Assembly: GCF_023715155.1 (NCBI RefSeq)
Contig: NZ_JAMBNQ010000010.1
Coordinates: 1-64,000, forward strand
DNA: 64,000 nucleotides
Source: Neobacillus mesonae
GTDB taxonomy: Bacteria; Bacillota; Bacilli; Bacillales; Cytobacillaceae
Direction: 5' to 3'
The position numbers were made by a program, and so were the translations under genes. The notes beneath the pieces are model-generated. The model was not told the DNA's origin. It saw only the letters and a program-made list of their open reading frames with translations, and searched no databases. This document shows, piece by piece, positions 15,387 to 24,229 of this stretch (its first letter is position 1; each line of letters begins with the position of its first letter).

Positions 15387-15618
15387 AACCTTAACTGGAA
15401 ACTTTATTCTACACAATCATGGACTTTTCTACATAATCCGAGAACAATTCTACGTACTTCTGCCTTATTTCTACAAAATTTAGAATAAACCGGTACATTA
15501 ACCTAAACCGGTAAATTTGTCCTACGCAATCACGGGGTTTTTCTTCATTATCTGAGAACAGTTCTGCATACTGCATAATCCCGCTTTATTTCTATAAAAT
15601 TCGGAATAAATTGGTTTG
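15387..15618. repeat. Degenerate 113-bp direct repeat with ~21-bp sub-units
   Basis: Two imperfect copies (15387-15499 and 15500-15618) between the beta-helix gene and the LysR gene, with a partial copy at about 15337-15386. Within the first copy TCTAC recurs at 15408, 15428, 15449 and 15470, a 20-21-bp spacing. No ORF covers it. Confidence 0.7.
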
Positions 15619-15640
15619 CAACAAATCAAGAACCACCATT

Positions 15641-16546
15641 TTACAGCGGATTCTTCTGAGGATCTGCCAGATATTCCCTCAGTGTTTCAACAAATGTCTG
15701 TAAGGCCTTAGTTTGATAGGTTGTATGAGTAAGGATGGAGAAATTCCTTTTGAAAGGGAGCCCTTTGGCGTTAAGGATACCAATATAGCCATTGGCAAGC
15801 TCTTTTTTAATTGTCCAGCTTGATAATAGACTGATTCCCAAGCCTGCTTCAACGGATTCCTTAATTAACTGCGTACTGCCAAACTCCATTGTTTTTTTCG
15901 GTGAAAACCCAAGCATCTGAAATAAATTTTCAGCCGCCTCTCTTGTACCTGATCCTTCCTCCCTGAGAATCCATATTTCATCTTCAAGATCCCGAATCTT
16001 GATTTCTTCATTATTACTTAGCAAATGATGATGAGGAGCCGCTACAATGACCATGCGATCCTTAGAAACCACCTCGGAATTAAGAATATCCTTATTATAG
16101 AATCCTTCAATAATACCGATATCCAGCTGGTGAGTTTTGACAAGTTCAATAATTTCTTTCGTATTCTGAATCCTGATAGATGGAGTAATAAGCGGATATT
16201 GCTCCTGCATTTTAGCAATTATATGCGGCAGGATATATTCACCAAATGTGTAGCTTGCCCCAATGGCAATCGGACCGCTTGCCTTATTTGTCAGATCATC
16301 CACCAGAGACTGCATTTTCGTATATAGCGCAATAATTTCTTTAGCATGATGATAGACAATTTCTCCTGCTTTATTCAAGCGGACATATTTATTACTTCTT
16401 TCTAAAAGCCGAGTCCCAATAGAATCCTCTATGGTTCTGATATACTGGCTGACAGCCGGCTGTGTCATATGCAGTTCTTCTGCCGCTTTTGAAAAGTTCT
16501 CCTTTTCCACTACCTTCACAAATACCTCCAAGTGCTGGTCCATCAT
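15641..16546 (-). CDS. LysR-family transcriptional regulator (CysL/YwfK-like)
   Basis: A 301-residue LysR regulator. The N-terminal winged helix-turn-helix is complete (FSKAAEELHMTQPAVSQYIRTIEDSIGTRLLER, residues ~18-50), followed by the linker helix and a periplasmic-binding-protein-like effector domain (~90-295, GPIAIGASYTFGEYILP). The overall pattern is closest to B. subtilis YwfK/CysL, an activator of sulfite reductase genes. It diverges from a YeiH-type putative sulfate exporter gene 139 bp away, and LysR proteins usually regulate the divergent neighbour. Control of sulfur-compound export is therefore likely but inferred; the effector is not known. Confidence 0.88.
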   Translation of the reverse strand: MMDQHLEVFVKVVEKENFSKAAEELHMTQPAVSQYIRTIEDSIGTRLLERSNKYVRLNKAGEIVYHHAKEIIALYTKMQSLVDDLTNKASGPIAIGASYTFGEYILPHIIAKMQEQYPLITPSIRIQNTKEIIELVKTHQLDIGIIEGFYNKDILNSEVVSKDRMVIVAAPHHHLLSNNEEIKIRDLEDEIWILREEGSGTREAAENLFQMLGFSPKKTMEFGSTQLIKESVEAGLGISLLSSWTIKKELANGYIGILNAKGLPFKRNFSILTHTTYQTKALQTFVETLREYLADPQKNPL

Positions 16547-16685
16547 TTTCCACCCCTTTTTTTGAATCTTTCCATGTATATAAAATTACTTATTATCCCT
16601 ATTATATATCATTATTTTCCTTATGCACGCATCCGGAGTATGCTGTAAATAACAAATACAAAATTGACCAACTGAGGTGATCAAA

Positions 16686-17750
16686 ATGGGAAGTCAGAAT
16701 GCGAGAGTTCTAGCTTCGAATGAACAGAACGGACAACAGCAAAAAAAACCGGAGCAGAAATCCTCCTCCACTGGATTATGGCTTGGCGGTATAGCCTTTA
16801 CTTTCTTAATTGCAGCGCTTGGTTTTGCCTTGGCAAAAGTACCAGGATTTGACCGAGTCGGCCCCCTTGCAAGCGCTATCGTCATCGCCATTTTTTACAG
16901 GCAATTTTTCGGTTATCCAGAAAAAATCCGTGCTGGGATTCAATTTTCAGCCAAAAAGTTATTACGATTCGCTATTATTCTATACGGATTGAAACTAAAC
17001 ATTGATATAATTATCAATCAAGGACTTGGACTGATTGCACGTGATATCTTCGTCATAGCCTTTGCCATACTGTTAACTGTCTGGCTTGCAAAATTACTGA
17101 AAGCCGAATCCTCGCTTTCACTAATGGTTGGGGTTGGTACAGGCGTCTGCGGAGCCGCTGCTATTGCCGCCGTTTCACCAATCATAAAAGCGAAAGATGA
17201 AGATACTGCGATTGGGGTAGGAATTATTGCTCTAGTTGGTACCATCTTCTCTATTATTTATACGATTCTAAGACCGATTCTTCCTTTATCGGCCATTGAA
17301 TATGGAATTTGGAGCGGTACCAGCCTTCACGAAATTGCCCATGTGGCTCTAGCCGGTGCCCCTGCCGGCCCCGACGGATTAGCAATTGCTTTACTGGCTA
17401 AACTGGGCCGGGTATTACTGCTGATTCCATTATGTTTTATCCTGATGTATTGGATGAAAAGAAAAAGCTCCGGTGAAGCTGGAAATACAAAAATTGAATT
17501 TCCATGGTTCCTGATTGGGTTTATTTTAATGAGTTTATTCGGAAGTTATGTTCTTGGTAAATCGATTCCAGTTTCACCAGTGACGATGGACGGGATTTCA
17601 ACAGCATCCACTTTTATCTTAACATCTGCAATGGTCGGACTTGGGTTGAATGTCAGCTTGAAAGACCTGCGTACAAAGGCATTCCGCCCGTTGATTGCCA
17701 TGCTGATTACATCTGTAGTGCTTTCTATCATTACATTCTTCCTAGCTTAA
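16686..17750 (+). CDS. YeiH-family putative sulfate exporter
   Basis: A 354-residue polytopic membrane protein of the UPF0324/YeiH (PSE) family, with about ten hydrophobic segments from residue ~25. Recognisable family blocks include VGVGTGVCGAAAIAAVSPIIKAK, which holds the conserved Gly/Cys re-entrant motif, and GTSLHEIAHVALAGA. GTG 16677 is in frame, but GAGGTGA places the ATG at 16686 at the better distance. It diverges from the LysR gene and ends in a terminator. The family is thought to export sulfite/sulfate or related compounds such as sulfoacetate-derived products; transport has not been demonstrated for most members. Confidence 0.85.
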   Translation: MGSQNARVLASNEQNGQQQKKPEQKSSSTGLWLGGIAFTFLIAALGFALAKVPGFDRVGPLASAIVIAIFYRQFFGYPEKIRAGIQFSAKKLLRFAIILYGLKLNIDIIINQGLGLIARDIFVIAFAILLTVWLAKLLKAESSLSLMVGVGTGVCGAAAIAAVSPIIKAKDEDTAIGVGIIALVGTIFSIIYTILRPILPLSAIEYGIWSGTSLHEIAHVALAGAPAGPDGLAIALLAKLGRVLLLIPLCFILMYWMKRKSSGEAGNTKIEFPWFLIGFILMSLFGSYVLGKSIPVSPVTMDGISTASTFILTSAMVGLGLNVSLKDLRTKAFRPLIAMLITSVVLSIITFFLA

Positions 17751-17758
17751 TAGATTTA

Positions 17759-17789
17759 GGGCATGGATGCCGCATCCGTGCCCTTTTTT
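17759..17789 (+). terminator. Intrinsic terminator after the YeiH-type gene
   Basis: An 11-bp stem GGGCATGGATG / CATCCGTGCCC (one G-T pair) with a 3-nt loop and six T residues. Confidence 0.9.
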
Positions 17790-17891
17790 GGCTTTTCTGT
17801 AAAATCTAATTACTTGCATAAAACCTGAATATACCTTACAATTATCTGCATAAATATTCAAATACTTTGATTTAAATAAAAGGGAGTCTTC

Positions 17892-19052
17892 ATGATGTTT
17901 CAGACAAAATTAGTAGATTCAGAGTTAATTGACTGGACAATCCAGCAGCGCAGACACTTCCACATGCACCCGGAACTGTCAGGACAGGAATTTAAAACAG
18001 CCGCATATGTAAAGGAAAAGCTGGCTGAATTTGGGATTCCTGTTGACCCTCGCTTTTCAGAACCGAATGTAGTGGCTTATTTTAAAGGAACGGAAGGAAA
18101 AAAGACCATTGCACTTCGAGCTGATATGGACGCCCTTCCCCTTTACGAGGAAGGAGACAAGCCTTATATTTCTACCATCCCTGGTGTAATGCATGGCTGC
18201 GGGCACGATGGTCATACTGCTACATTGCTCGGTGCTGCCAAATGGATGAGTTCCAACCCGGATCAAGTAAAAAATAATATTGTCTTCATTTTTCAAAGTT
18301 CAGAGGAAGCTTCTCCAAGCGGTGCAAAACAGCTTGTAAAAGAAGGCGTATTAAATGATGTAGATGTCATTTATGGAATTCATTATATGTCCAGCGTTCC
18401 TCTTGGAAAAATTGGCTTTGCGAAAGGCTATGCTATGGCCTCAAGCGATGACTTCGATATCACCATTGAAGGCAAAGGCGGGCATGGCGGGTATCCGCAT
18501 GAAAGTGTGGACCCTATTTACATTGCTTCTCATTTGATACAGGCATTTCAATCAATTATCAGCCGAAATTTAAACCCGCTGCATGCAGGGGTTATCTCTT
18601 TTGGCGGAATGCAGGCTGGGAATTCCTATAATGTCATTCCAGATAAAGTGAATTTGCAGGGCACCATCCGCGCGTTAACATTTGAAGGTGCTGAACTGAT
18701 GAACAAAAAGACTGCGGAGTTAACGGAATCCATTTGTGCTGGCTTTGGCGCTAAAGGACATTATCATTTTATTGAAGGAACTCCGCCATTGTATAACCAT
18801 CCTGAAGCATGTGAGACAGCAAAGGAAATCATACAGCAAACTTTCGGAGAAGAAGTATTTACCGAACTCGATCCAGTAATGGGGGCTGAAGACTACTCTT
18901 TCTACCTAAAAGAAAAGGTTGGCTGCTTTGTAAATGTCGGCATGCAAAGTGAAAAAAGCCAATACCCGCACCACCATCCAAAATTCGATATCGATGAAAC
19001 CGCCATTCCGGCCGGAATCGAATTGATGCTCCAATTCGCACTGAAAGGCTAA
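17892..19052 (+). CDS. M20D amidohydrolase (N-acyl amino acid deacylase type)
   Basis: A 386-residue zinc-dependent amidohydrolase of peptidase family M20D, in the group that hydrolyses N-acyl amino acids, acyl-cysteines or auxin-type conjugates. Visible motifs are RRHFHMHPELSGQEF near the N-terminus, ALRADMDALPL, the metal-binding Cys/His pair in MHGCGHDGHTA (~residues 100-110), the FQSSEEASPSGA catalytic Glu region, and a C-terminal His in YPHHHPKFDID. Residues ~185-295 form the dimerisation domain (KGGHGGYPHESVDPI). Cytoplasmic, no signal peptide. It stands between a sulfate exporter and alaR, and ends in its own terminator. Substrate not determined. Confidence 0.88.
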   Translation: MMFQTKLVDSELIDWTIQQRRHFHMHPELSGQEFKTAAYVKEKLAEFGIPVDPRFSEPNVVAYFKGTEGKKTIALRADMDALPLYEEGDKPYISTIPGVMHGCGHDGHTATLLGAAKWMSSNPDQVKNNIVFIFQSSEEASPSGAKQLVKEGVLNDVDVIYGIHYMSSVPLGKIGFAKGYAMASSDDFDITIEGKGGHGGYPHESVDPIYIASHLIQAFQSIISRNLNPLHAGVISFGGMQAGNSYNVIPDKVNLQGTIRALTFEGAELMNKKTAELTESICAGFGAKGHYHFIEGTPPLYNHPEACETAKEIIQQTFGEEVFTELDPVMGAEDYSFYLKEKVGCFVNVGMQSEKSQYPHHHPKFDIDETAIPAGIELMLQFALKG

Positions 19053-19120
19053 TGGACGCTAAGTTATTGGTGATGTCAAGTACCATTGGCAGACAAATCA
19101 CGAATTTATCCGTTTTAGGT

Positions 19121-19152
19121 GGACAGTCATAAAAAAGTGACTGTCCTTTTTT
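19121..19152 (+). terminator. Intrinsic terminator after the M20 gene
   Basis: A 9-bp stem GGACAGTCA / TGACTGTCC with an 8-nt A-rich loop and a run of T residues. Confidence 0.88.
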
Positions 19153-19326
19153 AGTGATTGACTTTTCAAAAACATTTTTCCAATATTTAATTTAAAAAAT
19201 ATAGCTTTAGGAATTGAGTGATTTTTTAAAATAACCTATTATAGAATATATTGTCGACTATTTTTCGATTATAATCGCTAATCTTCCACAAAATGGGGAT
19301 TTTCGTAAGTTGAGGAGGCTCTAAGA

Positions 19327-19830
19327 ATGAAACTGAGCAGTGAGGAAATAGAAATATTAAAAATACTGGAAGAGGATCACAAATTGCCGGCGGCGACAAT
19401 CGCATCCATGGTCATGAGTGATGAAGAAACCGTCCAAAATACCATTAAAAAATTAGAAGATCAAAAAATCATTATGAGCTACCCTACTTTAATCAACTGG
19501 AGTAAAGTAGAAGGACAGTCAAACATTGTTGCCATGATTGAAGTAAAGGTAACACCGAAGCGCGGTGTCGGGTTTGATGAAATTGCAGAAAGAATTGCCC
19601 GCTTCCCTGAGGTTTCTTCCCTTTACCTGATGTCAGGTGCTTATGATTTATCGATAACAATTGAAGGCAAAACGATGCAGCAAATTGCCAGATTTGTTTC
19701 TGAAAAACTTTCGACGTTCGAACATGTCGTCTCCACCACCACCCATTTCATGTTAAAAAAATATAAACATGATGGGGTTATATTTGAAGGAGGAGACGAA
19801 AAAGATCGCAGGATGGTGGTTACACCATGA
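19327..19830 (+). CDS. alaR: AlaR (YugG), Lrp/AsnC-family regulator
   Basis: A 167-residue Lrp/AsnC regulator. The N-terminal helix-turn-helix is LPAATIASMVMSDEETVQNTIKKLEDQKII, and the C-terminal RAM effector domain (~65-145) includes VAMIEVKVTPKRGVGFDEIAERI and LYLMSGAYDLSITIEG. The last four bases overlap the start of the aminotransferase gene (ATGA), so the two are cotranscribed and translationally coupled. This pair matches the B. subtilis alaR-alaT (yugG-yugH) arrangement, where AlaR is needed for alaT expression. A GAGGAGG ribosome binding site fixes the ATG start. Confidence 0.9.
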   Translation: MKLSSEEIEILKILEEDHKLPAATIASMVMSDEETVQNTIKKLEDQKIIMSYPTLINWSKVEGQSNIVAMIEVKVTPKRGVGFDEIAERIARFPEVSSLYLMSGAYDLSITIEGKTMQQIARFVSEKLSTFEHVVSTTTHFMLKKYKHDGVIFEGGDEKDRRMVVTP

Positions 19831-21014
19831 AAAACGAATACTCATCCTATCTTTCACAAACGGCAAAAGAAATCCAGCCGTCCGGAATTCGTAAATTTTT
19901 TGATTTAGCAGCCAGTATGGAGGGGGTCATTTCCCTTGGAGTGGGTGAACCAGACTTCGTCACACCTTGGAATATTCGCGAAGCCACCATTTTATCGCTT
20001 GAACAGGGCATAACTTCCTATACAGCTAATCCAGGGTTACTTGAATTAAGACAGGAAATCTGTAAATACTTGAAAAATCGTTTTTCAGTACAATATAATC
20101 CTAAAAACCAGGTCATTGTTACCGTTGGAGCAAGTCAAGCTATCGATCTTGCCTTCCGCGCCATTTTAAACCAAGGCGAGGAAGTTCTGATTGTCGAACC
20201 TGCCTTTGTCGCATATGGCCCATTGGTTTCATTAGCAGGCGGTAAACCTGTGCCTGTTTCCACTTCACCGGAAAATGGCTTTAAAGTCACACCGGAACAA
20301 ATTGAAGCAGCGATTACGGAAAAAACAAAGGCGATATTGATTTGCTCACCTAACAACCCAACCGGTACCATGCTGACAAAGGATGAACTGGCCGAACTTG
20401 CAAAAGTGATTCAAAAACATGACTTAATTCTGATTTCCGATGAAATCTACGCTGAATTAAGTTATGATGAGACTTTTACCAGCTTTGCAGCCATCGATGG
20501 CATGTATGAACGTACGATTTTAATTAACGGTTTTTCTAAAGGCTTTGCAATGACGGGCTGGCGTTTAGGATATCTTGCCGCTCCAGCGGAGTTTGTCTCA
20601 GTAATGCTGAAAATTTACCAATATACCACCATGTGTGCACCTCATATGCTTCAGATTGGTGCAATTGAAGCACTGCGGAACACTTTTAACGAAGTAGAAG
20701 AAATGCGAAAAAGCTACCAGAGAAGACGGAATTATATCGTACAGTCTTTAAACGAAATCGGTCTGGATTGCCATACACCAGGCGGCGCCTTTTATGTATT
20801 CCCATCTATTCGGTCAACAGGCTTAAGCTCAGAGGAATTTGCAGAAGAACTGTTGAAGGCGGAGAAAGTGGCCGTCGTACCTGGCAACGCCTTTGGCGAA
20901 AGCGGCGAAGGCTATGTCCGCTGTTCTTACGCTACTTCTATGGCACAACTCCAAGAGGCACTAAAACGGATGCAAAGATTTGTTGAATCCAGGAAAATGG
21001 TACTGCAAAAATAA
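19827..21014 (+). CDS. alaT: AlaT (YugH), PLP-dependent alanine transaminase
   Basis: A 395-residue class I/II aminotransferase (fold type I). The substrate/PLP motifs are present: SLGVGEPDFVTP at the N-terminus, VTVGASQAIDLAFRA for phosphate binding, SPNNPTGTMLT, the ISDEIYAELSY aspartate/tyrosine, the PLP lysine in NGFSKGFAMTGWRLGY (~residue 235), and the C-terminal substrate Arg in YVRCSYA. B. subtilis AlaT makes alanine from pyruvate and glutamate. It overlaps alaR by 4 nt and ends in a GC-rich terminator. Other class I aminotransferases (PatA, AspB) look similar; the alaR linkage decides the name. Confidence 0.88.
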   Translation: MKNEYSSYLSQTAKEIQPSGIRKFFDLAASMEGVISLGVGEPDFVTPWNIREATILSLEQGITSYTANPGLLELRQEICKYLKNRFSVQYNPKNQVIVTVGASQAIDLAFRAILNQGEEVLIVEPAFVAYGPLVSLAGGKPVPVSTSPENGFKVTPEQIEAAITEKTKAILICSPNNPTGTMLTKDELAELAKVIQKHDLILISDEIYAELSYDETFTSFAAIDGMYERTILINGFSKGFAMTGWRLGYLAAPAEFVSVMLKIYQYTTMCAPHMLQIGAIEALRNTFNEVEEMRKSYQRRRNYIVQSLNEIGLDCHTPGGAFYVFPSIRSTGLSSEEFAEELLKAEKVAVVPGNAFGESGEGYVRCSYATSMAQLQEALKRMQRFVESRKMVLQK

Positions 21015-21035
21015 GCATAAAATAATTTTTAAAAA

Positions 21036-21075
21036 GGGACAGCCGCCTGCACGCGCAGGCATGGGCTGTCCCTTT
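21036..21075. terminator. Intrinsic terminator between alaT and the ABC operon
   Basis: An outer stem GGGACAGCC / GGCTGTCCC encloses an inner GCCTGC / GCAGGC hairpin. A-runs and T-rich flanks on both sides let it serve the convergent genes. Confidence 0.85.
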
Positions 21076-21158
21076 CCCTTTATAGAAACAAAAACTGGTA
21101 ACCATCAAACAATCCAGCTTGTTCTTACCGTTTTTCAAAACGATAACATAGGTATCTT

Positions 21159-21875
21159 TTAAATCCCGCCAACATACTCAAGATTTAGATTCGACGTATC
21201 ATCAAATTGAAGATTCTTTGGTATTTTCATATAAAGGATCGTTTGGCCTTCTCCTGAATGAGATTCGTGGCCGAATAGCTTTTCACCATTAAATTGTCTC
21301 ACAGGAAATGTGTTAGTAAACTGTGCCAATCTTATCTTGTTTTTGGGTGAATTAGTGATAAGCAGTTGTCCATCTGCTATTTCCAGCTGCGGCGGATGCG
21401 CCAGTTTTGAAATGTCCAGATTATTGACTTCAGACCTTGTCATATAGAACCCGGCTTCGATGTGACCGTCATTTTTCTCCTTCCTTTCCACCATGACATT
21501 CACGTCAAAGAAAGTATCACTATTTTTCTTCATCTTCAGCTGATTGCCCTGAAAATCAAACTCCCACTTTTTATATAAAAAATTATCGTTAAACTCTTCA
21601 ATATTTCCGGCCTGCGCTGCATGATATAAATCCATACTTTCCTTTTCCATCACATCAACGTTCACCTTTTTCAATTCAGTCATACTTTTATCCGGAAGGA
21701 AAAAGCTTACAATCATACAAATGATCAGAAAGGCAAAATAACCTGCGAAAAACCTGCTGACTTTTTTACTGTAAGCAGTATTGCCTCTCCTTATAGCACT
21801 TTTCCCCAGCTTTACGGTCAAACCAAAAACAATGCCGATAACTATAAGTAAGATCAGAATAGAATTAATTATCAT
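21159..21875 (-). CDS. Membrane-anchored accessory protein of an ABC transporter
   Basis: A 238-residue protein with two N-terminal hydrophobic segments (MIINSILILLIVIGIVFGL and FFAGYFAFLIICMIVSFFL) and a soluble domain from ~residue 65 that should lie outside the membrane. The soluble part is beta-rich (KKWEFDFQGNQLKMKK, VERKEKNDGHIEAGFYMT). No enzymatic motif is seen. It overlaps the permease gene by 4 nt and is the last gene of a GntR-ATPase-permease operon like B. subtilis ytrABC. Probably an accessory subunit or substrate-interacting partner; family not recognised. Confidence 0.6.
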   Translation of the reverse strand: MIINSILILLIVIGIVFGLTVKLGKSAIRRGNTAYSKKVSRFFAGYFAFLIICMIVSFFLPDKSMTELKKVNVDVMEKESMDLYHAAQAGNIEEFNDNFLYKKWEFDFQGNQLKMKKNSDTFFDVNVMVERKEKNDGHIEAGFYMTRSEVNNLDISKLAHPPQLEIADGQLLITNSPKNKIRLAQFTNTFPVRQFNGEKLFGHESHSGEGQTILYMKIPKNLQFDDTSNLNLEYVGGI

Positions 21876-22630
21876 GATGATTTAACCTCCATTCGATTGG
21901 ACAAAACAAATGCCCCCGTAAATAACAAAGCTAAGGTGCAGATGACTTTAATGGAAAATAATGCAATGGATGGCTCCGTGAAAAAGAAGCGATAAAGCCC
22001 TTGAATAATAGCGCCCTCTCCCCTCATTCCATCCAGAAACACACCACCAATAAATACAACAGGAAGTACAAAAGCAAACAGCCGGTTTAATTGGACAAGC
22101 GTTCCAACCAAATAACCTAATGCACAAAACAGAAAAATATACAGAATCGATGCAAAGATGCCGGACAGCATATCCGTGATCGATGCTAAATCAGCCGGAC
22201 CGCTGATATAAAGATCTTTTTTAAGCAGAGAAATCATTATTTTCACCAAAAAGGTTGATAGAACCGCTGTCACACCGCCAATTATGCTTGCCGTCAGAAG
22301 GAACAGCATATTTGAGAAATTACTGGTGATCCGGTTTGTCACGAATAGAAAATCATCATTTCGATATGCCTTTGTTGTGATTAAGACAGCCGTGATAAAC
22401 CCCCACAGTATAGTAAAAGCAACCACTACGTCTGCAGAATAATAATGAAGCTCCAAATCAATTAGTCCGCCGCCGCTCCCCATCATACCGGTACCGCCTA
22501 ATGAAAACAAAACAGCGATGACTTGAATCATAACCAGTGACATAAATACCTGAATATAGGCCTTAAGCTTATAAGCATACTGCTGCTTTACCATTTCAGG
22601 CAGGCTAACCTTTGTTAAAGACATCATCAA
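21872..22630 (-). CDS. ABC transporter permease (ABC-2 type)
   Basis: A 252-residue integral membrane protein with six predicted helices (e.g. VFMSLVMIQVIAVLFSL, DVVVAFTILWGFITAVLI, MLFLLTASIIGGVTAVLSTFLV, ILYIFLFCALGYLVGTLVQL), as in ABC-2 permeases. It overlaps the ATPase gene by 26 nt and the downstream membrane protein by 4 nt. With the YtrA-type GntR regulator this resembles transporters induced by cell-wall antibiotics or used for stress peptides. Substrate not identifiable. Confidence 0.82.
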   Translation of the reverse strand: MMMSLTKVSLPEMVKQQYAYKLKAYIQVFMSLVMIQVIAVLFSLGGTGMMGSGGGLIDLELHYYSADVVVAFTILWGFITAVLITTKAYRNDDFLFVTNRITSNFSNMLFLLTASIIGGVTAVLSTFLVKIMISLLKKDLYISGPADLASITDMLSGIFASILYIFLFCALGYLVGTLVQLNRLFAFVLPVVFIGGVFLDGMRGEGAIIQGLYRFFFTEPSIALFSIKVICTLALLFTGAFVLSNRMEVKSS

Positions 22631-23507
22631 TGCCCCCCTTGGTTTTACTTGTTAAATAGACACAGAGATTACTAGAACTTACGTGTGAAATACTTATACC
22701 AGCCACTTTCGCTTTCTCCAGCTCAACCTCTGTGAAATCATTTTTAACCACTACATAAAGATAATCAGGCACATCACTCTTTGAAAAAATAATTTCCCGG
22801 CCCTGTGTCCATTCTTTCACGACATGGGTCTTTCCTTGAAATCCTATCGCCCACTCTTTTAAATCAGCTATAGGGATATGAAGAAGTTCACGTCCCTCTT
22901 TGATCAGCAGAATATCTTCTATTAAATTTTCAATTTCCTCCAAATGATGACTTGAGAGAATAATGGTCCGTGGATAAGCAATATAGTCTTTAAGCAGTGC
23001 ACGGTAAAAATCACTCCGGACTGCGGCATCCATACCGGTTGTAGGTTCGTCAAAAATGGTTAATGATGTTCTGGCAGCCAAGCCTAATATCATATTAAAG
23101 GTGCTCTTCATTCCTTTTGATAGATCATTGTGATACTGGGATGGGCGGAAGGAAAAATATTCAAACAACCGCTGGGCAAATTCCCGGTCCCAATTTTTAT
23201 AAAATCCTGCCATTGTATCTAGTATTTCTTGAAGTGTTAACGCTGTTGGAAGGTTTAATTGATCGTGGATAAAAAGTACGTTGGCGGAAACAGTTAAATT
23301 GTTAAAAGGTCTTTCTGAAAAGACACGTACCTCTCCGGATGTTTGCTGAAAATAACCCGCAAGAATTTTTAAAAAGGTTGTTTTCCCTGCGCCATTACGG
23401 CCAATTAATCCGGTAATTGTATTTTCTTCTATGCTGCAGGAAAAATGGTTGAGCGCCATTTTACCGCCAAAGGTTTTTGTTAATCCTCTGCACTCTACTA
23501 TACTCAT
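22605..23507 (-). CDS. ABC transporter ATP-binding protein (BcrA/YtrB type)
   Basis: A 300-residue ABC ATPase. Walker A is GRNGAGKTT (~residues 37-45), the signature is LSKGMKSTFNM in place of the usual LSGGQ, Walker B is LTIFDEPTTGMD, and the switch histidine is in SSHHLEE. The C-terminal ~85 residues form an extra domain typical of YtrB/BcrA-type transporters. Its ATG overlaps the stop of the GntR gene (23504-23507). The altered signature (SKGM) also occurs in YtrB-type ATPases. It powers the membrane protein encoded next. Confidence 0.88.
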   Translation of the reverse strand: MSIVECRGLTKTFGGKMALNHFSCSIEENTITGLIGRNGAGKTTFLKILAGYFQQTSGEVRVFSERPFNNLTVSANVLFIHDQLNLPTALTLQEILDTMAGFYKNWDREFAQRLFEYFSFRPSQYHNDLSKGMKSTFNMILGLAARTSLTIFDEPTTGMDAAVRSDFYRALLKDYIAYPRTIILSSHHLEEIENLIEDILLIKEGRELLHIPIADLKEWAIGFQGKTHVVKEWTQGREIIFSKSDVPDYLYVVVKNDFTEVELEKAKVAGISISHVSSSNLCVYLTSKTKGGIDDVFNKG

Positions 23508-23884
23508 TCCTTTTCCACCTCCACATTTACTTCTTTGATCATCGTGATTAACTCCTGTTTGCTTACATTCAGCCGATGGGCTTCCATTACAATTTCCTGG
23601 ACCAAGCGTTTTAAGGTTTGGTTTTTCCGCTTGCTTAAAATCATGTCTTTGGCATTGCCTGCGACAAACATGCCTAGTCCGCGCTTTTTATAAAGAATTT
23701 GTTCTTCCGCCAATATGTTCAACCCCTTTGCTGCAGTTGCCGGGTTAATATTAAAAATGTCTGCCAGCTGATACTGGGAGTAGATTTTTTGATCACTATT
23801 GAAATTCCCATCAAGAATCTCATTCTCCAGCCATTCTGATAGTTGAATATAAATGGGTCTTGTCCCGTCCAGATTAAGAGCCAT
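23504..23884 (-). CDS. GntR-family regulator, YtrA subfamily
   Basis: A 126-residue GntR regulator with the short C-terminal dimer helix pair typical of YtrA. The winged helix covers residues ~10-80 (PIYIQLSEWLENEIL, YSQYQLADIFNINPATAAKGLNILAEEQILYKKRGLGMFV). It is first in the operon, is coupled by a 4-nt overlap to the ATPase, and its promoter carries a perfect palindrome, so autorepression relieved by a membrane or cell-wall stress is expected. The inducer is unknown. Confidence 0.9.
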   Translation of the reverse strand: MALNLDGTRPIYIQLSEWLENEILDGNFNSDQKIYSQYQLADIFNINPATAAKGLNILAEEQILYKKRGLGMFVAGNAKDMILSKRKNQTLKRLVQEIVMEAHRLNVSKQELITMIKEVNVEVEKE

Positions 23885-23909
23885 TCATTGTGCCCCCTTT
23901 CAATCTGAC

Positions 23910-23961
23910 ATAGTACATTACTGTTGTAATGTACTATACTATGTATGGAAAATAAATGCAA
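23910..23961 (-). promoter_or_regulatory. Sigma-A promoter with overlapping palindromic operator
   Basis: On the minus strand, TTGCAT (23961-23956), 17 bp, TATAGT (23938-23933) forms the promoter of the GntR/ABC operon. A perfect 12-bp inverted repeat ATAGTACATTAC, 4-nt spacer, GTAATGTACTAT (23910-23937) covers the -10 and the start site, ideal for repression by the first gene product. Confidence 0.85.
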
Positions 23962-24229
23962 TAGGCGATAGCTGTTTTCAAAAAAGTTTTGGTGGTACGG
24001 TATTATTCAAATGGTTGATGAGATTTTTGCACTATGGCTAAGATCATTGCTGCCAAAGGTTCGACCTATTTTAACGAATATTTGATTCAATCCTAACTTA
24101 GGCTTGGTGAGTTTCAACCAAACGTTCATTTGACTTTTTAGACATAAAGACAGCAGCCAAATGACTTTTATTCAAGATGGACTACCGCTATACTTAGAAA
24201 CAAGATACATTTTTCAGGAGGAATGAGGC

